A DNA stretch of 64,000 bases from Marinobacter daqiaonensis (GCF_900115285.1 NZ_FOYW01000003.1:248001-312000), one strand, 5' to 3'; positions 1 through 8,920 are shown, numbered from the stretch's first letter. Numbers and translations: made by a program. Notes: generated from the letters alone by a model not told the origin.

Positions 1-864
1 GATGGAGTCGTCGCCAGGCCACAGTTGCGCAATGCCTACCGACACGGTCGCGTGTATCAGGGTGTCGCCGCTGTAGAAAGCCTCTGTGGCGATAGTGTGT
101 CTGACGCGTTCGGCGATGCCGGCGGCATCGTCGAGGTCCGTGCCGGGGAGGATCAATGCAAACTCCTCGCCCCCAACGCGATAGGCCCGGTCCCCCGAGC
201 GCAGCTGCTCAAGAATCCGCCGACTGGCCTCCCGCAGCACGATATCCCCCGTCGGATGGCCGTGGTTATCATTGATGGATTTGAAGTGATCGAAGTCGTA
301 TGTGACCAGGGCGCAGCCGATGCCGGTGCGGCGGAGCGTCCCCAGCTGATGGGAAAGGTCGAGATTGAACTGCTTCCGGTTGAGCAGTGTGGTGAGTTCG
401 TCGGTCACGGATTCCTGCCGCAGCTTCTGCTCGCGGGCCTTCTGCTGGGAGATATCCCGTATGATGGCAACGGCCACCGGCATACCGCCCATCTCCACCC
501 GGTTGAGCATGATATCCACCGGAAACAGGGAGCCATCCCGTCTGCGGCCATTGAGGCTCAGCCCGCTTCCCATCGGTCGCATTGTCGGGCTGCTGAAATA
601 ATCCTCGACATGGTGATTGTGACGCTCGCGAACGTCGTCCGGCAGCAGCGTTTCAAGGCTCAGGTTGATAAGCCCTTCCGGAGGATACTGAAATACCTCG
701 CACGCCCGGGCGTTGGCCGAGACAACCCGTTTCTCCCGGGTAACCACAACCACGGCATCCGGTATGACATCGAGAAACCGTGTCAGCTCAGCAAGGGACA
801 TGCCCTGTGGCTTTCCCAACGGGTTGGAAACCGGGGTCGGCGATGGTGGTTGGCTGGACTGCAT
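1..864 (-). CDS. PAS-GGDEF diguanylate cyclase (partial, C-terminus beyond left edge)
   Basis: This open frame on the minus strand runs off position 1, so the C-terminus is missing. The translation shows a PAS domain (about residues 25-140, with FLDVIPDAVVVVTREKRVV near its start and RDISQQKAREQKLRQES at its end), followed directly by a GGDEF domain starting TDELTTLLNRKQFN. The active-site loop reads RVGGEEF, so diguanylate cyclase activity (two GTP to c-di-GMP) is plausible; Asp of the metal site is in DFDHFKSIND. No transmembrane segment is visible, so it is probably a cytoplasmic sensor. Start is uncertain: an ATG at 864 gives a 21-residue extension over an in-frame ATG at 801, which begins MSLAELTRFLD. 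Confidence 0.85.
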   Translation of the reverse strand, partial: MQSSQPPSPTPVSNPLGKPQGMSLAELTRFLDVIPDAVVVVTREKRVVSANARACEVFQYPPEGLINLSLETLLPDDVRERHNHHVEDYFSSPTMRPMGSGLSLNGRRRDGSLFPVDIMLNRVEMGGMPVAVAIIRDISQQKAREQKLRQESVTDELTTLLNRKQFNLDLSHQLGTLRRTGIGCALVTYDFDHFKSINDNHGHPTGDIVLREASRRILEQLRSGDRAYRVGGEEFALILPGTDLDDAAGIAERVRHTIATEAFYSGDTLIHATVSVGIAQLWPGDDSI

Positions 865-998
865 CGGTGGTCTGACAGACTCGGTCAAAGACGAAAGAAC
901 GCTTAAATGGTTATTATGACGCTTTCGGGGCAGGTTTGCTGCGCCTGAACTGTAAAACATTGCCAGTTTTCGTGGCACGACAACAGGGAGAAAAATCG

Positions 999-2129
999 AT
1001 GGCAGAAGCGGAATCCATTCAACGGCTCTATGGTGTGCCTCATTCGCTCTATACCGGCGTGGCACGCTGCTACCTGAGGACGCAGGGCATACCCTATGAG
1101 GAGCTGCCCACTGCTCATCCGGATTTCCAGGAACGGATTCTGCCGGTCACCCGGCGCAGTATCATTCCGGTGCTGGAGACCCCCGAGGGAGACGTCATTC
1201 AGGACAGTCTAGACATCATCGATCATTTCGAGGCCCGGGGCGTACCATATTCCGCTTATCCCGATAGTGCGCTTCAGCGTGTGCTGGCCATCATTATCCA
1301 GTACTACGGCAGCCAGTCGATGCTCAAGCATGCCATGCACTATCGCTGGACCTACCGCACCCAGCAGGAAGAGTTCCTGCGGGATGCCTTCGCCGCCGGT
1401 GCCGGCGAAGAGCTGGCAGACAGGATCATGTCGCGAATGAACTCCTACCTGCCGCGGCTGGGGGTCACCGAACACACCGTTGCGGAAATCGAGGCGTCCT
1501 ACTTCCAGTTGCTGGATACCCTGAACGTCCATTTCAGAAAACATCCGTATCTGTTCGGGGGGCGGCCATCGGTCGGCGACTATGGGCTGATCGGTCCTCT
1601 GTTCGCTCACCTCGGGCGTGACCCTGTGCCCTGCGACATTATGAAGGTGAGGGCACCACGGGTGTATCGCTGGGTCGAGCGAATGACCGCGCCGGGGCTG
1701 GATACGCCTGAATTCCAGGGTTACGGCAGCGAGTTCCTGCCGGGCGACGAGATTCCGGAGACCCTGGTGCCCCTGCTGGAACAGATCGCTGATGAAATCT
1801 TCCCGGAGCTGACCGACAAGTTCGTGTTCCTGGACGATCTGATCGAGACTCATCGGCCAGAGGATGGCCAGCCGGTTTCCGACAAGCCCCACCAGCGATA
1901 TGTCGGACTGGTGGACACCCAGTTCCGGGGGATGCCGATGCAATCCGGGGTGGAGCCCTATCTGGTTTACATCCTCAGGCGGGCGGATCAGGTCCTGGCC
2001 TCAGTCTCTCAAACAGAGCAGCAGGCGGTAAGGGCATTCCTGGAAACCTACCGTCTGGCCGATGCTTTACCCGGTAATCGGGGGTATAGCGTCGATCGCC
2101 GGAACCAGATCGAAGTCTGGGAGCGGTAA
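999..2129 (+). CDS. Glutathione S-transferase family protein
   Basis: The N-terminal 80 residues form a thioredoxin-fold GST domain. The glutathione-site pattern IIPVLETPEG followed by IQDSLDIIDHFE is clear (cis-Pro and Glu/Asp-Ser). An alpha-helical GST C-terminal domain follows. At 376 residues it is longer than a typical 200-230 residue GST; the last ~130 residues form an extra region of unknown role. The start at 999 is chosen because CAGGGAG lies just upstream; an upstream in-frame codon at 936 lacks a ribosome site. Substrate is unknown. It stands alone, convergent with the deaminase gene, whose stop lies only 3 bases away. Confidence 0.8.
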   Translation: MAEAESIQRLYGVPHSLYTGVARCYLRTQGIPYEELPTAHPDFQERILPVTRRSIIPVLETPEGDVIQDSLDIIDHFEARGVPYSAYPDSALQRVLAIIIQYYGSQSMLKHAMHYRWTYRTQQEEFLRDAFAAGAGEELADRIMSRMNSYLPRLGVTEHTVAEIEASYFQLLDTLNVHFRKHPYLFGGRPSVGDYGLIGPLFAHLGRDPVPCDIMKVRAPRVYRWVERMTAPGLDTPEFQGYGSEFLPGDEIPETLVPLLEQIADEIFPELTDKFVFLDDLIETHRPEDGQPVSDKPHQRYVGLVDTQFRGMPMQSGVEPYLVYILRRADQVLASVSQTEQQAVRAFLETYRLADALPGNRGYSVDRRNQIEVWER

Positions 2130-2132
2130 CCG

Positions 2133-3143
2133 TCAGGCGCTGCCAGGTCCGGTGGCGCCATCCAGCAGAGCCAACAGGGCGCGGCGACGATCTTCGGTCA
2201 TGAAGGCCTCTTCCAGGGCGTTGCGGGCCAGTTGCCGGAACGTCTCCTCGTCCCAGCCGAAGGCCTGCTGGCAGGCGAGAAAGTTGGTCAGCACGCCACC
2301 GCCGAAATAGGCGGGGTCGTCCGAATTCAGGGTAAGCTTGAGCCCTGCCTCCAGCAATGCCGGCAGCGGGTGCCTGGCAAGCTCGTCGACCACCTTCAGG
2401 CGAACGTTGGATAAGGGACACACTGTCAGCGGAATCTGGTCATCCCGAAGGCGCTGCACCAGTGCGGGGTCCTCCAGGCAGCGCACACCGTGATCAATGC
2501 GAATCACCCCAAGAAGGTCCAGGGCATCGCGGATGTAGTCCGGCGGCCCTTCCTCGCCGGCATGGGCCACACCAGGAATGCCCGCTGCCCGGGCGCGGCG
2601 GAACACTTCGGCGAAGGGGGCGGGCGGAAAGCCGGCCTCCGCACTGTCCAGGCCTACGGCGCTCAGGTGCCGATGCCAGGGACCGGCCAGTTCGAATACG
2701 TCCAGGGCGCTTGCCGCGGGCTGGTCCCTCAGAAAGCTCATGATCATGGCCGTCGAAAGATCCAGTTCCTGCCGCGCCTCCTCCATGGCCGCCAGCAGTC
2801 CCTCCATCTGGGCCCGCATGCCAACTCCCCGGCTCAGATGGGCCTGCGGGTCGAACGAAAGGTCGACATGGACCACGCCCTCGCTGGCGGCCCGCTGGAA
2901 GTAGTCCATTGCCAGGTCGTGGAAATCGTCTGCGGTCTGCAGAACCGCCATGCCCTGATAGTAGAGGTCGAGGAAGGATTGCAGGTCGGCGAAATCATAG
3001 GCCTCGCGCACATCCTCCACTGAGTCATAGCGCAACCCCACGCCGTTCCGCTCGGCCAGTTTGAACATGAGCTCCGGTTCCATGGAGCCTTCGATGTGCA
3101 GGTGCAATTCGGCCTTGGGCAGCGCCCTCAGAAAATCGTACAT
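2133..3143 (-). CDS. add: Adenosine/adenine deaminase
   Basis: Amidohydrolase-fold purine deaminase of 336 residues, full length for the family. Zinc ligands and catalytic motifs are all present: HLHIEGS (His14, His16), VAHAGEEG (zinc His and catalytic Glu region), DHGVRCLED, and LNSDDPAYFGG near the C-terminus (the last zinc Asp). It hydrolyses adenosine or adenine to inosine or hypoxanthine in purine salvage. The N-terminus MYDFLRALPKAELHLHIEGS resembles the bacterial adenine deaminase (type 2) branch as much as true adenosine deaminase, so the substrate is not settled. It lies 27 bases downstream of the secretin-domain gene and is probably cotranscribed with it. Confidence 0.88.
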   Translation of the reverse strand: MYDFLRALPKAELHLHIEGSMEPELMFKLAERNGVGLRYDSVEDVREAYDFADLQSFLDLYYQGMAVLQTADDFHDLAMDYFQRAASEGVVHVDLSFDPQAHLSRGVGMRAQMEGLLAAMEEARQELDLSTAMIMSFLRDQPAASALDVFELAGPWHRHLSAVGLDSAEAGFPPAPFAEVFRRARAAGIPGVAHAGEEGPPDYIRDALDLLGVIRIDHGVRCLEDPALVQRLRDDQIPLTVCPLSNVRLKVVDELARHPLPALLEAGLKLTLNSDDPAYFGGGVLTNFLACQQAFGWDEETFRQLARNALEEAFMTEDRRRALLALLDGATGPGSA

Positions 3144-3170
3144 GTCAGTGCCTCTTCCGGGATGCGCGGA

Positions 3171-3944
3171 TTAAAGTACTTCCACTTTCACTTCGAATTG
3201 CTGGTTGCCCTGCCGGCTGTCCCCCACCCGGTAGGTGATACCGGACTGCTGCCCCTGCTGGCTGCTTTCGGAACCGCCCACCTCCACCCATTCGCCCGGC
3301 GCGACCCTGCGCTGAGTGACCACCGCCTCGGTCTCATAGCCCGGCATGCCGGCGTCGGGGGTATTGTCGAAGGCGGTGATGCTCAGCTCGATCTGCTGGT
3401 CGGAAATGTGCTGGGGAGTCACGATGAAGCCGCTGCGTATGTCCACCTGCTCGAAAATGGCGGCGGGATGGCTGCCGCCGCGAATAGCCACTGGCAGGGG
3501 GCGGACCTGGCCGGAACTGATGTGGGCTGACTGACCGTCCTGCACCACAATGTGCTGTTGGCGATCGCGCTGGGTGGTTACCGTGCGGCTCTCACCCTGG
3601 ATCCGGACGACATCGCCATGGCCACTGACGCCACCGCCCTGACGTTTACCCATGGCCTGGGCTCCGCTGCGCACGGTAATACGTAACTGCACCGGCGCCA
3701 CGTCCATGGTGTTGATCAGATCGCCCACTTCGTCCAGCAGCCTGGGCTCCGCCCTGATCACCAGCTGGCTGCCGCGGGCGGTCAGTGCCAGTTCATCCGC
3801 CGGGTACAGGTCCCGCAGCTGGTGGGCCACTTCCTGGGCTGGCCGGTTGTGCAGGGTATAGGTGCGGGTTTCCGAAGCGGCAAGGGCCAGTACTGGCAGC
3901 ACAGCGAGGATCAGAAACAGGGCACGAAAACGTGCAAAGCGCAT
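3171..3944 (-). CDS. Exported protein with secretin N-terminal (STN-like) domain
   Basis: Start ATG at 3944 is preceded by GAGGGAGA. A clear signal peptide (about residues 1-24, FRALFLILAVLPVLALA) leads into a secretin short-domain pattern, YTLHNRPAQEVAHQLRDLYP with LVIRAEPRLLDEVGDLINTM, about residues 27-95. The rest (about 160 residues) is beta-rich and polar but lacks the conserved secretin pore region, so this is not a complete secretin. Likely periplasmic or outer-membrane associated. No type II or type IV secretion genes are nearby, so its partner is unknown. It is upstream of and codirectional with the deaminase gene. Confidence 0.7.
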   Translation of the reverse strand: MRFARFRALFLILAVLPVLALAASETRTYTLHNRPAQEVAHQLRDLYPADELALTARGSQLVIRAEPRLLDEVGDLINTMDVAPVQLRITVRSGAQAMGKRQGGGVSGHGDVVRIQGESRTVTTQRDRQQHIVVQDGQSAHISSGQVRPLPVAIRGGSHPAAIFEQVDIRSGFIVTPQHISDQQIELSITAFDNTPDAGMPGYETEAVVTQRRVAPGEWVEVGGSESSQQGQQSGITYRVGDSRQGNQQFEVKVEVL

Positions 3945-4020
3945 GGAAGTCTCCCTCATCATGAAAAACCTGGGTGTTACCGGTTGCAAACCGGGAAAGC
4001 CGGAGAGTATATTGAAAAGC

Positions 4021-4155
4021 ATGAATACGACTAACGCACCCTGTCAATTGAATGTTTTGACACGCTCCGCAAACGCGGCGGCGGGTGCAGCGGTGTTTTT
4101 CTGGTGGTTTTTTGGTTATGGCTTTTATTTTAGCCAGAGCCGAGGCCGCCTGTAA
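4021..4155 (+). CDS. Aromatic-rich leader peptide of the DAHP synthase attenuator
   Basis: This 44-codon reading frame begins ATG AAT ACG at 4021 and ends TAA at 4153-4155. Residues 26-37 read FFWWFFGYGFYF: ten Phe, Trp or Tyr codons in twelve. It is followed 65 bases later by a strong intrinsic terminator (4220-4257) and then, at 4295, by the DAHP synthase gene, the first enzyme of aromatic amino acid synthesis. This is the classical layout of ribosome-mediated attenuation, as with pheL and trpL. Here all three aromatic amino acids are represented, so it could sense any of them. Shine-Dalgarno signal is weak. A possible -35/-10 pair (TTGCAA at 3984, TATATT at 4008) would place the transcript start almost on the ATG; the true promoter may be further upstream. 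Confidence 0.8.
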   Translation: MNTTNAPCQLNVLTRSANAAAGAAVFFWWFFGYGFYFSQSRGRL

Positions 4156-4219
4156 CACACGCAACACAGAATCAGGAAAAGGCAGCCCGGCACCGAACCC
4201 AGGCTGCCACCGGACCCCG

Positions 4220-4257
4220 AAAAGCCCCGACTGGTAGCCTCCCAGCCGGGGCTTTTT
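4220..4257 (+). terminator. Attenuator terminator upstream of DAHP synthase
   Basis: A ten-pair arm AAAAGCCCCG (4220-4229) pairs with CGGGGCTTTT (4247-4256). After one mismatch the stem continues with CTGG/CCAG (4231-4234 with 4242-4245) around a 7-base loop, and a U tract runs to 4257. It lies between the aromatic leader peptide and the DAHP synthase start. A second short hairpin upstream (GGCAGCC 4181-4187 with GGCTGCC 4202-4208) could be the pausing or antiterminator element; I could not settle the alternative fold by eye. Confidence 0.8.
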
Positions 4258-4294
4258 CGTCTCAGCCAGGCAAACAAACGAGAAGGACTCAACA

Positions 4295-5371
4295 ATGAAC
4301 ATGCCGCTGGATGTCCGGACCACAAACGAGGCCCAGACCGTGGATAACAACAAGCAGGACCCTTTGGCGCCAGCGTCGTCCGCGATGCTCCTGGCGACAC
4401 CTTCGGCACTACGCCGCGACATCCCCAGGCCGGACTACCTGGGCCAGCAGATCGACACCCACCGCCAGGCCATCCGCCGGATCCTCGACGGCCAGGATGA
4501 GCGTCTTCTGGTGGTGGTGGGTCCCTGCTCGATCCATGATGAAGTGGCCGCCCTGGAGTATGGCGAAAAGCTCGCCGCCCTGGCGGACGAAGTCAGCGAC
4601 CGGATGCTGATCGTGATGCGGGCCTACCTGGAAAAGCCCCGCACCACAGTGGGCTGGAAAGGTCTGCTGTACGATCCGGAGCGCACCGGCGACGGCAACC
4701 TGGCGGAGGGGCTGATCCGCTCCCGACGGTTGCTGGTCAACCTCGCTCACCTGGGACTGCCACTGGCCACCGAGGCCCTGAGCCCCATGGCCATGGATTA
4801 CCTGGACGACCTCATCAGCTGGACCGCCATCGGCGCCCGCACCACGGAGTCCCAGATTCACCGGGAACTGGTCAGCGGTCTACCCATGCCCACCGGTTTC
4901 AAGAATGGCACCGACGGGTCCTTCGCGGTCGCCGTCAACGCCATGAAATCTGCCGCCCACAGCCACCATCGCATCGGCTTCACCCAGGATGGCCAGCCCG
5001 CCATGATCACCACGGCCGGCAACCCCCACACCCATCTGGTTCTCCGGGGTGGCCGGGGCATCACCAATTACGATGCCGACAGTGTTCAGGCGGCGGTTGA
5101 CGCCCTGTCGACGGCGGGCGTGAACACCTCGGTCATGGTGGACTGCAGCCATGACAATGCCTGCAAGCAGCCGGAGCGCCAGCCGGATATTGCCCGGGAA
5201 GTGATCCGCCAGCGCCGGGCGGGCAACCACAGCATCAAGGGGCTGATGATCGAGAGCTTCCTGGCGCAGGGGCGTCAGGACGACGGCGAAGAGCTTGTCT
5301 ATGGTCAGTCCATTACCGACCCCTGCCTGGGCTGGGAGGACACCGAAGCCCTGTTGCGGTCCCTGGCATAG
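4295..5371 (+). CDS. 3-deoxy-7-phosphoheptulonate (DAHP) synthase, class I
   Basis: Condenses phosphoenolpyruvate and erythrose 4-phosphate to DAHP, the committed step of the shikimate pathway. The 358-residue length and motifs match the AroF/AroG/AroH family: VVVGPCSIHD (residues 73-82, with metal-binding Cys78), MRAYLEKPRTTVGWKG (108-123), GARTTESQIHRELVSG and DCSHDN. The start has AGAAGGA seven bases upstream. Which aromatic end product inhibits it cannot be read from the sequence. Regulation is very likely by attenuation through the Phe/Trp/Tyr leader peptide immediately upstream. Confidence 0.95.
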   Translation: MNMPLDVRTTNEAQTVDNNKQDPLAPASSAMLLATPSALRRDIPRPDYLGQQIDTHRQAIRRILDGQDERLLVVVGPCSIHDEVAALEYGEKLAALADEVSDRMLIVMRAYLEKPRTTVGWKGLLYDPERTGDGNLAEGLIRSRRLLVNLAHLGLPLATEALSPMAMDYLDDLISWTAIGARTTESQIHRELVSGLPMPTGFKNGTDGSFAVAVNAMKSAAHSHHRIGFTQDGQPAMITTAGNPHTHLVLRGGRGITNYDADSVQAAVDALSTAGVNTSVMVDCSHDNACKQPERQPDIAREVIRQRRAGNHSIKGLMIESFLAQGRQDDGEELVYGQSITDPCLGWEDTEALLRSLA

Positions 5372-5387
5372 GTTGCGGCGAAATCTT

Positions 5388-6038
5388 TCACTGTGGCGGG
5401 CCGCTGTTCCCGGTCAGATCGGAGAACAGCAGTTGCCCCGCCAGAAGCAGCAACACCCCGCCCATGAGCCGGTCCAGCCAGTAGCCAAAGCGGTTGAACA
5501 GCTGGCGTATCCGGGGCAATGTAAAGAACACCGCCACCCCCGCGAACCACAATCCGGTGGCTATCGCCATGTACAGGCCGTAGCCGGCCTGAATCCAGAC
5601 TGGCGTTCCGGGGCTGATCACCACGGAAAAGAGAGACACGAAAAACAGGGTCGCCTTCGGATTCAGGGTATTGGTCAGAAAGCCGAGCCTAAAGGCTGCT
5701 ATCCCGCCCTGGACACGCTTTTCCCCCATCTCGACATGAACCCCGCCCGGCTTCGATCTGAGGCACAGGATGCCGATCCAGGTCAGATAGAGTGCACCGA
5801 TGACCTTGAGGATCGTAAACAACGTGAGTGACTGCTGAATCAGCAGGCCGATGCCGAGCAGCGAATAGCTGACATGAACCAGTATGCCAAGGCCGATGCC
5901 AAGCGCAGTGAGCAGGGCATTACGCCGAGTCTGGCACAGGGCCTGGCGAAGCATGATGGCGAAGTCCGGCCCCGGGCTGGCCACGGCAAGCAGGTGGACG
6001 ACGGCCACCAGCGCAAACTCGGCCCAGTAACTGGTCAT
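5388..6038 (-). CDS. LysE/RhtB family amino acid exporter
   Basis: 216 residues with about six hydrophobic segments. The family signature near the N-terminus, VASPGPDFAIMLRQAL, and the conserved block FLTNTLNPKATLFFVSLF are both present. Such proteins export amino acids such as lysine, homoserine or threonine across the inner membrane; the substrate here is unknown. Start ATG at 6038 is preferred over a longer frame because it matches the conserved family N-terminus and AGGA lies upstream. It is convergent with the DAHP synthase gene. Confidence 0.88.
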   Translation of the reverse strand: MTSYWAEFALVAVVHLLAVASPGPDFAIMLRQALCQTRRNALLTALGIGLGILVHVSYSLLGIGLLIQQSLTLFTILKVIGALYLTWIGILCLRSKPGGVHVEMGEKRVQGGIAAFRLGFLTNTLNPKATLFFVSLFSVVISPGTPVWIQAGYGLYMAIATGLWFAGVAVFFTLPRIRQLFNRFGYWLDRLMGGVLLLLAGQLLFSDLTGNSGPPQ

Positions 6039-6211
6039 GGAGGATTCCTGTGTTGAGGTGGCTGAAGAGGGCAGGATAGTGATTCCGGGACCGGTTCGCC
6101 AGAGCAGGGAACATGTCATGACGAGCGCCACAATTGCGGCTAAGGTTAGGGGAGTTCGGTAAACGTTCCGGCACGAAATGCTCCTATTCCAGTCCGACAG
6201 GAGGAAGATTT

Positions 6212-7654
6212 GTGGAGAAACGTCAAGTAGAGGTCGCCATCCTGGGTGCCGGCACTGCCGGTATGAGCGCCTATCGCGTCGCCCGAAAGCACACCGACAG
6301 CGTGGTCATGATTGAAGGCGGGCCATACGGCACCACCTGCGCGCGGGTGGGCTGCATGCCAAGCAAGCTGCTGATTGCCGCCTCGGAGGCGGCTCATGAC
6401 GCCAGGCGCGCCGGCCTGTTCGGGATTCGTCCCGGCAATGTGAAGGTGGATGGCAGGGCCGTCATGGAACGGGTAAGGCAGGAACGCGACCGGTTCGTCG
6501 ATTTCGTGCTGGACGCCGTTGATGACTTCCCGGAAGAGCACAAGATCCGTGGCTACGCCCGCTTCCTGTCGCCCCATGTGCTGCAGGTGGACGACAGCCA
6601 TGAGATCGAAGCGGAGCGGGTGGTGATCGCCACCGGCTCCCGTCCCAATGTGCCGGATTTCCTGAAGTCGGCAGAGGATCGTCTGGTGGTCAATGACGAT
6701 ATCTTCGAATGGGAGGATCTGCCTTCGTCGGTGGCCGTGTTCGGTCCGGGGGTGATCGGGCTGGAGCTGGGGCAGGCCCTCAGCCGTCTTGGTGTCCGAG
6801 TCCGCATGTTCGGCGTCGGCGGTGGTGTGGGACCGATCCAGGATGAGGAAATTCGCGAATGCGCCCTGGAGGCGTTCAACCAGGAATTTCCTCTGGATCC
6901 GGATGCCGATACCAAGAAGGTCGAGCGCACAGGTGACGGAGTCGCCATCACCTTCGTGGACGGCGAACGGGGAGAAGTGACGGAAACCTTCGATTACCTG
7001 CTTGCTGCCACGGGGCGCCGTCCGAACGTTGACGGACTGGACATCCAGAACGCCAATCTGGAACTGGATGACCGCGGAATGCCCTACTACGAACACTACA
7101 CTCTGCGATGCGGCGACAGTCACGTGTTCATCGCGGGTGACGCAACAGCCGACCTGCCGTTGCTGCATGAGGCGGCTGATGAGGGCAGGATTGCCGGTGA
7201 AAATGCGGCCTTCTACCCGAAGGTCAGGGTGGGCCTGCGCCGGACTCCGCTGGCGGTGGTGTTTACCGACCCCCAGATTGCCACCGTGGGCAAGACCATT
7301 CAGCAGGTGGACGAAGACTGTCGGGGCCGGTTTGCCGTAGGTTTCGTCTCTTTTCAGGGGCAGGGCAGAAGCCGGGTGATTGGCAAGAACCGGGGTCTGC
7401 TTAGGGTATATGGCGAGCACGGATCAGGGTTGTTCATGGGCGCGGAGATGTTCGGACCCGCGGCGGAGCATATTGGCCACCTGCTGGCCTGGGCCGCCCA
7501 GAGCCGGATGACCGTGACTGACATGCTTGACATGCCCTATTACCATCCGGTCATCGAGGAAGGGCTGCGGACCGCACTGCGGGACCTGAACCACAAACTG
7601 AGCCTCGGTCCCGAAGTGGTGGAGAACTGTCTCGACTGTGGTCCGGGTGGCTGA
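6212..7654 (+). CDS. Dihydrolipoyl dehydrogenase-like pyridine nucleotide disulfide oxidoreductase
   Basis: 480-residue flavoprotein. The FAD site ILGAGTAGMSA (residues 10-20), the redox disulfide CARVGC (Cys43/Cys48), the NAD site VFGPGVIGLELGQALS, the second FAD motif VFIAGDA and the C-terminal active-site HPVIEE are all visible. Start is GTG at 6212 with GAGGAAG upstream; the longer ATG frame adds an unconserved 26 residues. No 2-oxoacid dehydrogenase genes are adjacent, so it may be an Lpd3-like stand-alone dehydrogenase rather than the E3 of a complex. Confidence 0.88.
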   Translation: MEKRQVEVAILGAGTAGMSAYRVARKHTDSVVMIEGGPYGTTCARVGCMPSKLLIAASEAAHDARRAGLFGIRPGNVKVDGRAVMERVRQERDRFVDFVLDAVDDFPEEHKIRGYARFLSPHVLQVDDSHEIEAERVVIATGSRPNVPDFLKSAEDRLVVNDDIFEWEDLPSSVAVFGPGVIGLELGQALSRLGVRVRMFGVGGGVGPIQDEEIRECALEAFNQEFPLDPDADTKKVERTGDGVAITFVDGERGEVTETFDYLLAATGRRPNVDGLDIQNANLELDDRGMPYYEHYTLRCGDSHVFIAGDATADLPLLHEAADEGRIAGENAAFYPKVRVGLRRTPLAVVFTDPQIATVGKTIQQVDEDCRGRFAVGFVSFQGQGRSRVIGKNRGLLRVYGEHGSGLFMGAEMFGPAAEHIGHLLAWAAQSRMTVTDMLDMPYYHPVIEEGLRTALRDLNHKLSLGPEVVENCLDCGPGG

Positions 7655-7678
7655 TGCCACCCGCCGCCCGGCTGGGTG

Positions 7679-7707
7679 GGGCGTCCGGCTGTTGCAGCCG
7701 GACGCCC
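7679..7707. terminator. Perfect 13-bp hairpin between convergent genes
   Basis: GGGCGTCCGGCTG (7679-7691) pairs with CAGCCGGACGCCC (7695-7707) around a TTG loop. It lies between the flavoprotein gene (plus) and the DUF2061 gene (minus), so it may end both transcripts. There is no U tract on either side, so termination strength is uncertain. Confidence 0.5.
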
Positions 7708-7712
7708 TCGTG

Positions 7713-7988
7713 TCAGGCTACGGTGACGCCGCGGTGGCTGTGCGGGGCTGTTGTCTCCCGTTGACGCCGGTTTTTCCTGGCCCACAGTTTTTCATGGAAG
7801 AAATAGGCGACAGTGTTAATAGCGGGCTCCACCATGGCAATCAGGCTTCCGATGAGGATATCACCGGTCAGCAGATAGGCCACCGTAAACGCCACGATGA
7901 AATGAGTTATGGCGAAGGTGAGGGTCTTCATCAGCGAGTCGTCCACCCCGCCACTGTGGTTATGAACAAACACCTTTAGCGCACTCAT
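7713..7988 (-). CDS. DUF2061 small membrane protein
   Basis: 91 residues. The block MKTLTFAITHFIVAFTVAYL through MVEPAINTVAYFFHEKLW matches the DUF2061 family: two predicted membrane helices (about residues 20-41 and 43-63) and a basic C-terminal tail. Function is unknown. Start at 7988 gives an N-terminus MSALKVFVHNHSGG; an internal ATG at residue 20 would give the bare domain. Confidence 0.75.
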   Translation of the reverse strand: MSALKVFVHNHSGGVDDSLMKTLTFAITHFIVAFTVAYLLTGDILIGSLIAMVEPAINTVAYFFHEKLWARKNRRQRETTAPHSHRGVTVA

Positions 7989-8244
7989 TTGCCAACTCCC
8001 TATCAGTGATTACTACAGACTCAGATTAGAGGCGAATGAGAACCACTGTTAAGTTAATTGTTTCTTGGTTGCTGATAGCTCCGAATTATCAACGGAGCTG
8101 AGATTCGGTGTTGATAACGAGCTCCGGCGCCACATTGAGTGGCCCTATGGAGGGCATTGGATAAGTTCGTTTCATCCCCATATTGGATACGGTTATAGTT
8201 AGTGCAGTTTTCAGATCAATCTGAGGATTTAAGGAGCAAGTCTT

Positions 8245-8718
8245 ATGACCACGAACTTTATCGGCCTCGACACCGCCAAAACCGAGAAGCTGGCCAGCGC
8301 CCTCAATGAGCTGCTGTCCAACTACCAGATTTTCTACATGAATGTGCGCGGCTACCACTGGAACATCAAGGGCGATAATTTTTTCGAGCTGCACGCCAAG
8401 TTCGAGGAGCTTTACGACGACCTGCTGCTCAAGATTGATGAGATCGCCGAGCGCGTGCTGACCCTGGGCCATCGTCCGGCACACGCCTACAGCACCTACA
8501 TCGAGAAGTCCGACGTGCCGGAGCGCAAGGATGTGTCCGATGGCAAGGAGGCGGTGAACAACATCGTTGAAAGCTTCGCCAAACTGATTTCCAAACAGCG
8601 TGACCTGCTGGCTCTGGCGGGAGAAGCGGATGACGAGGGCACCGTTTCACTGATGAGTGACTACATCTCCCAGCAGGAAAAGACCGTCTGGATGTACCGC
8701 AGCTACCTCGGTCTTTAA
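8245..8718 (+). CDS. dps: Dps-family ferritin-like DNA-protection protein
   Basis: 157 residues, normal for Dps. The inter-subunit ferroxidase ligands fit the family spacing exactly: His38, His50, Asp65 and Glu69 (YHWNIKGDNFFELHAKFEELYDD and KIDEIAERV). Dps binds Fe(II), oxidises it with hydrogen peroxide and forms dodecamers that protect DNA. A strong ribosome site (AAGGAGCAAG) precedes the ATG and a good terminator follows. It is transcribed alone. The 250-base upstream gap must carry its promoter, but I could not pick out a convincing OxyR or sigma-S site. Confidence 0.92.
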   Translation: MTTNFIGLDTAKTEKLASALNELLSNYQIFYMNVRGYHWNIKGDNFFELHAKFEELYDDLLLKIDEIAERVLTLGHRPAHAYSTYIEKSDVPERKDVSDGKEAVNNIVESFAKLISKQRDLLALAGEADDEGTVSLMSDYISQQEKTVWMYRSYLGL

Positions 8719-8741
8719 GCTCTCCCCAGGATCCCTTCGTT

Positions 8742-8765
8742 GGCGGCCCCCGGGCCGCCTTTTTT
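8742..8765 (+). terminator. Intrinsic terminator after dps
   Basis: GGCGGCC and GGCCGCC pair around a short C-rich loop and are followed directly by a run of six T residues. Confidence 0.85.
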
Positions 8766-8920
8766 ATCGGTTGCCCTTTGCCAAACTCTTTGTGTCCCAG
8801 AATGAGACATTTTCATTTAATTGAAACCGTTCATTAACGGTCTGTTCATAAAAGCTCTCCATAGTGGTGGCCACGGAATTAACCACCGATCAAAAATGAT
8901 CACGTCTGGAGAGAAAACGA

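Noticed and set aside
25..906. Long plus-strand open frame at the left edge
   Set aside because: It is the antisense shadow of the PAS-GGDEF gene, whose minus-strand translation has recognisable domains and motifs.
8000..8240. OxyR site upstream of dps
   Set aside because: No four-part ATAG-type element with the right spacing was visible.
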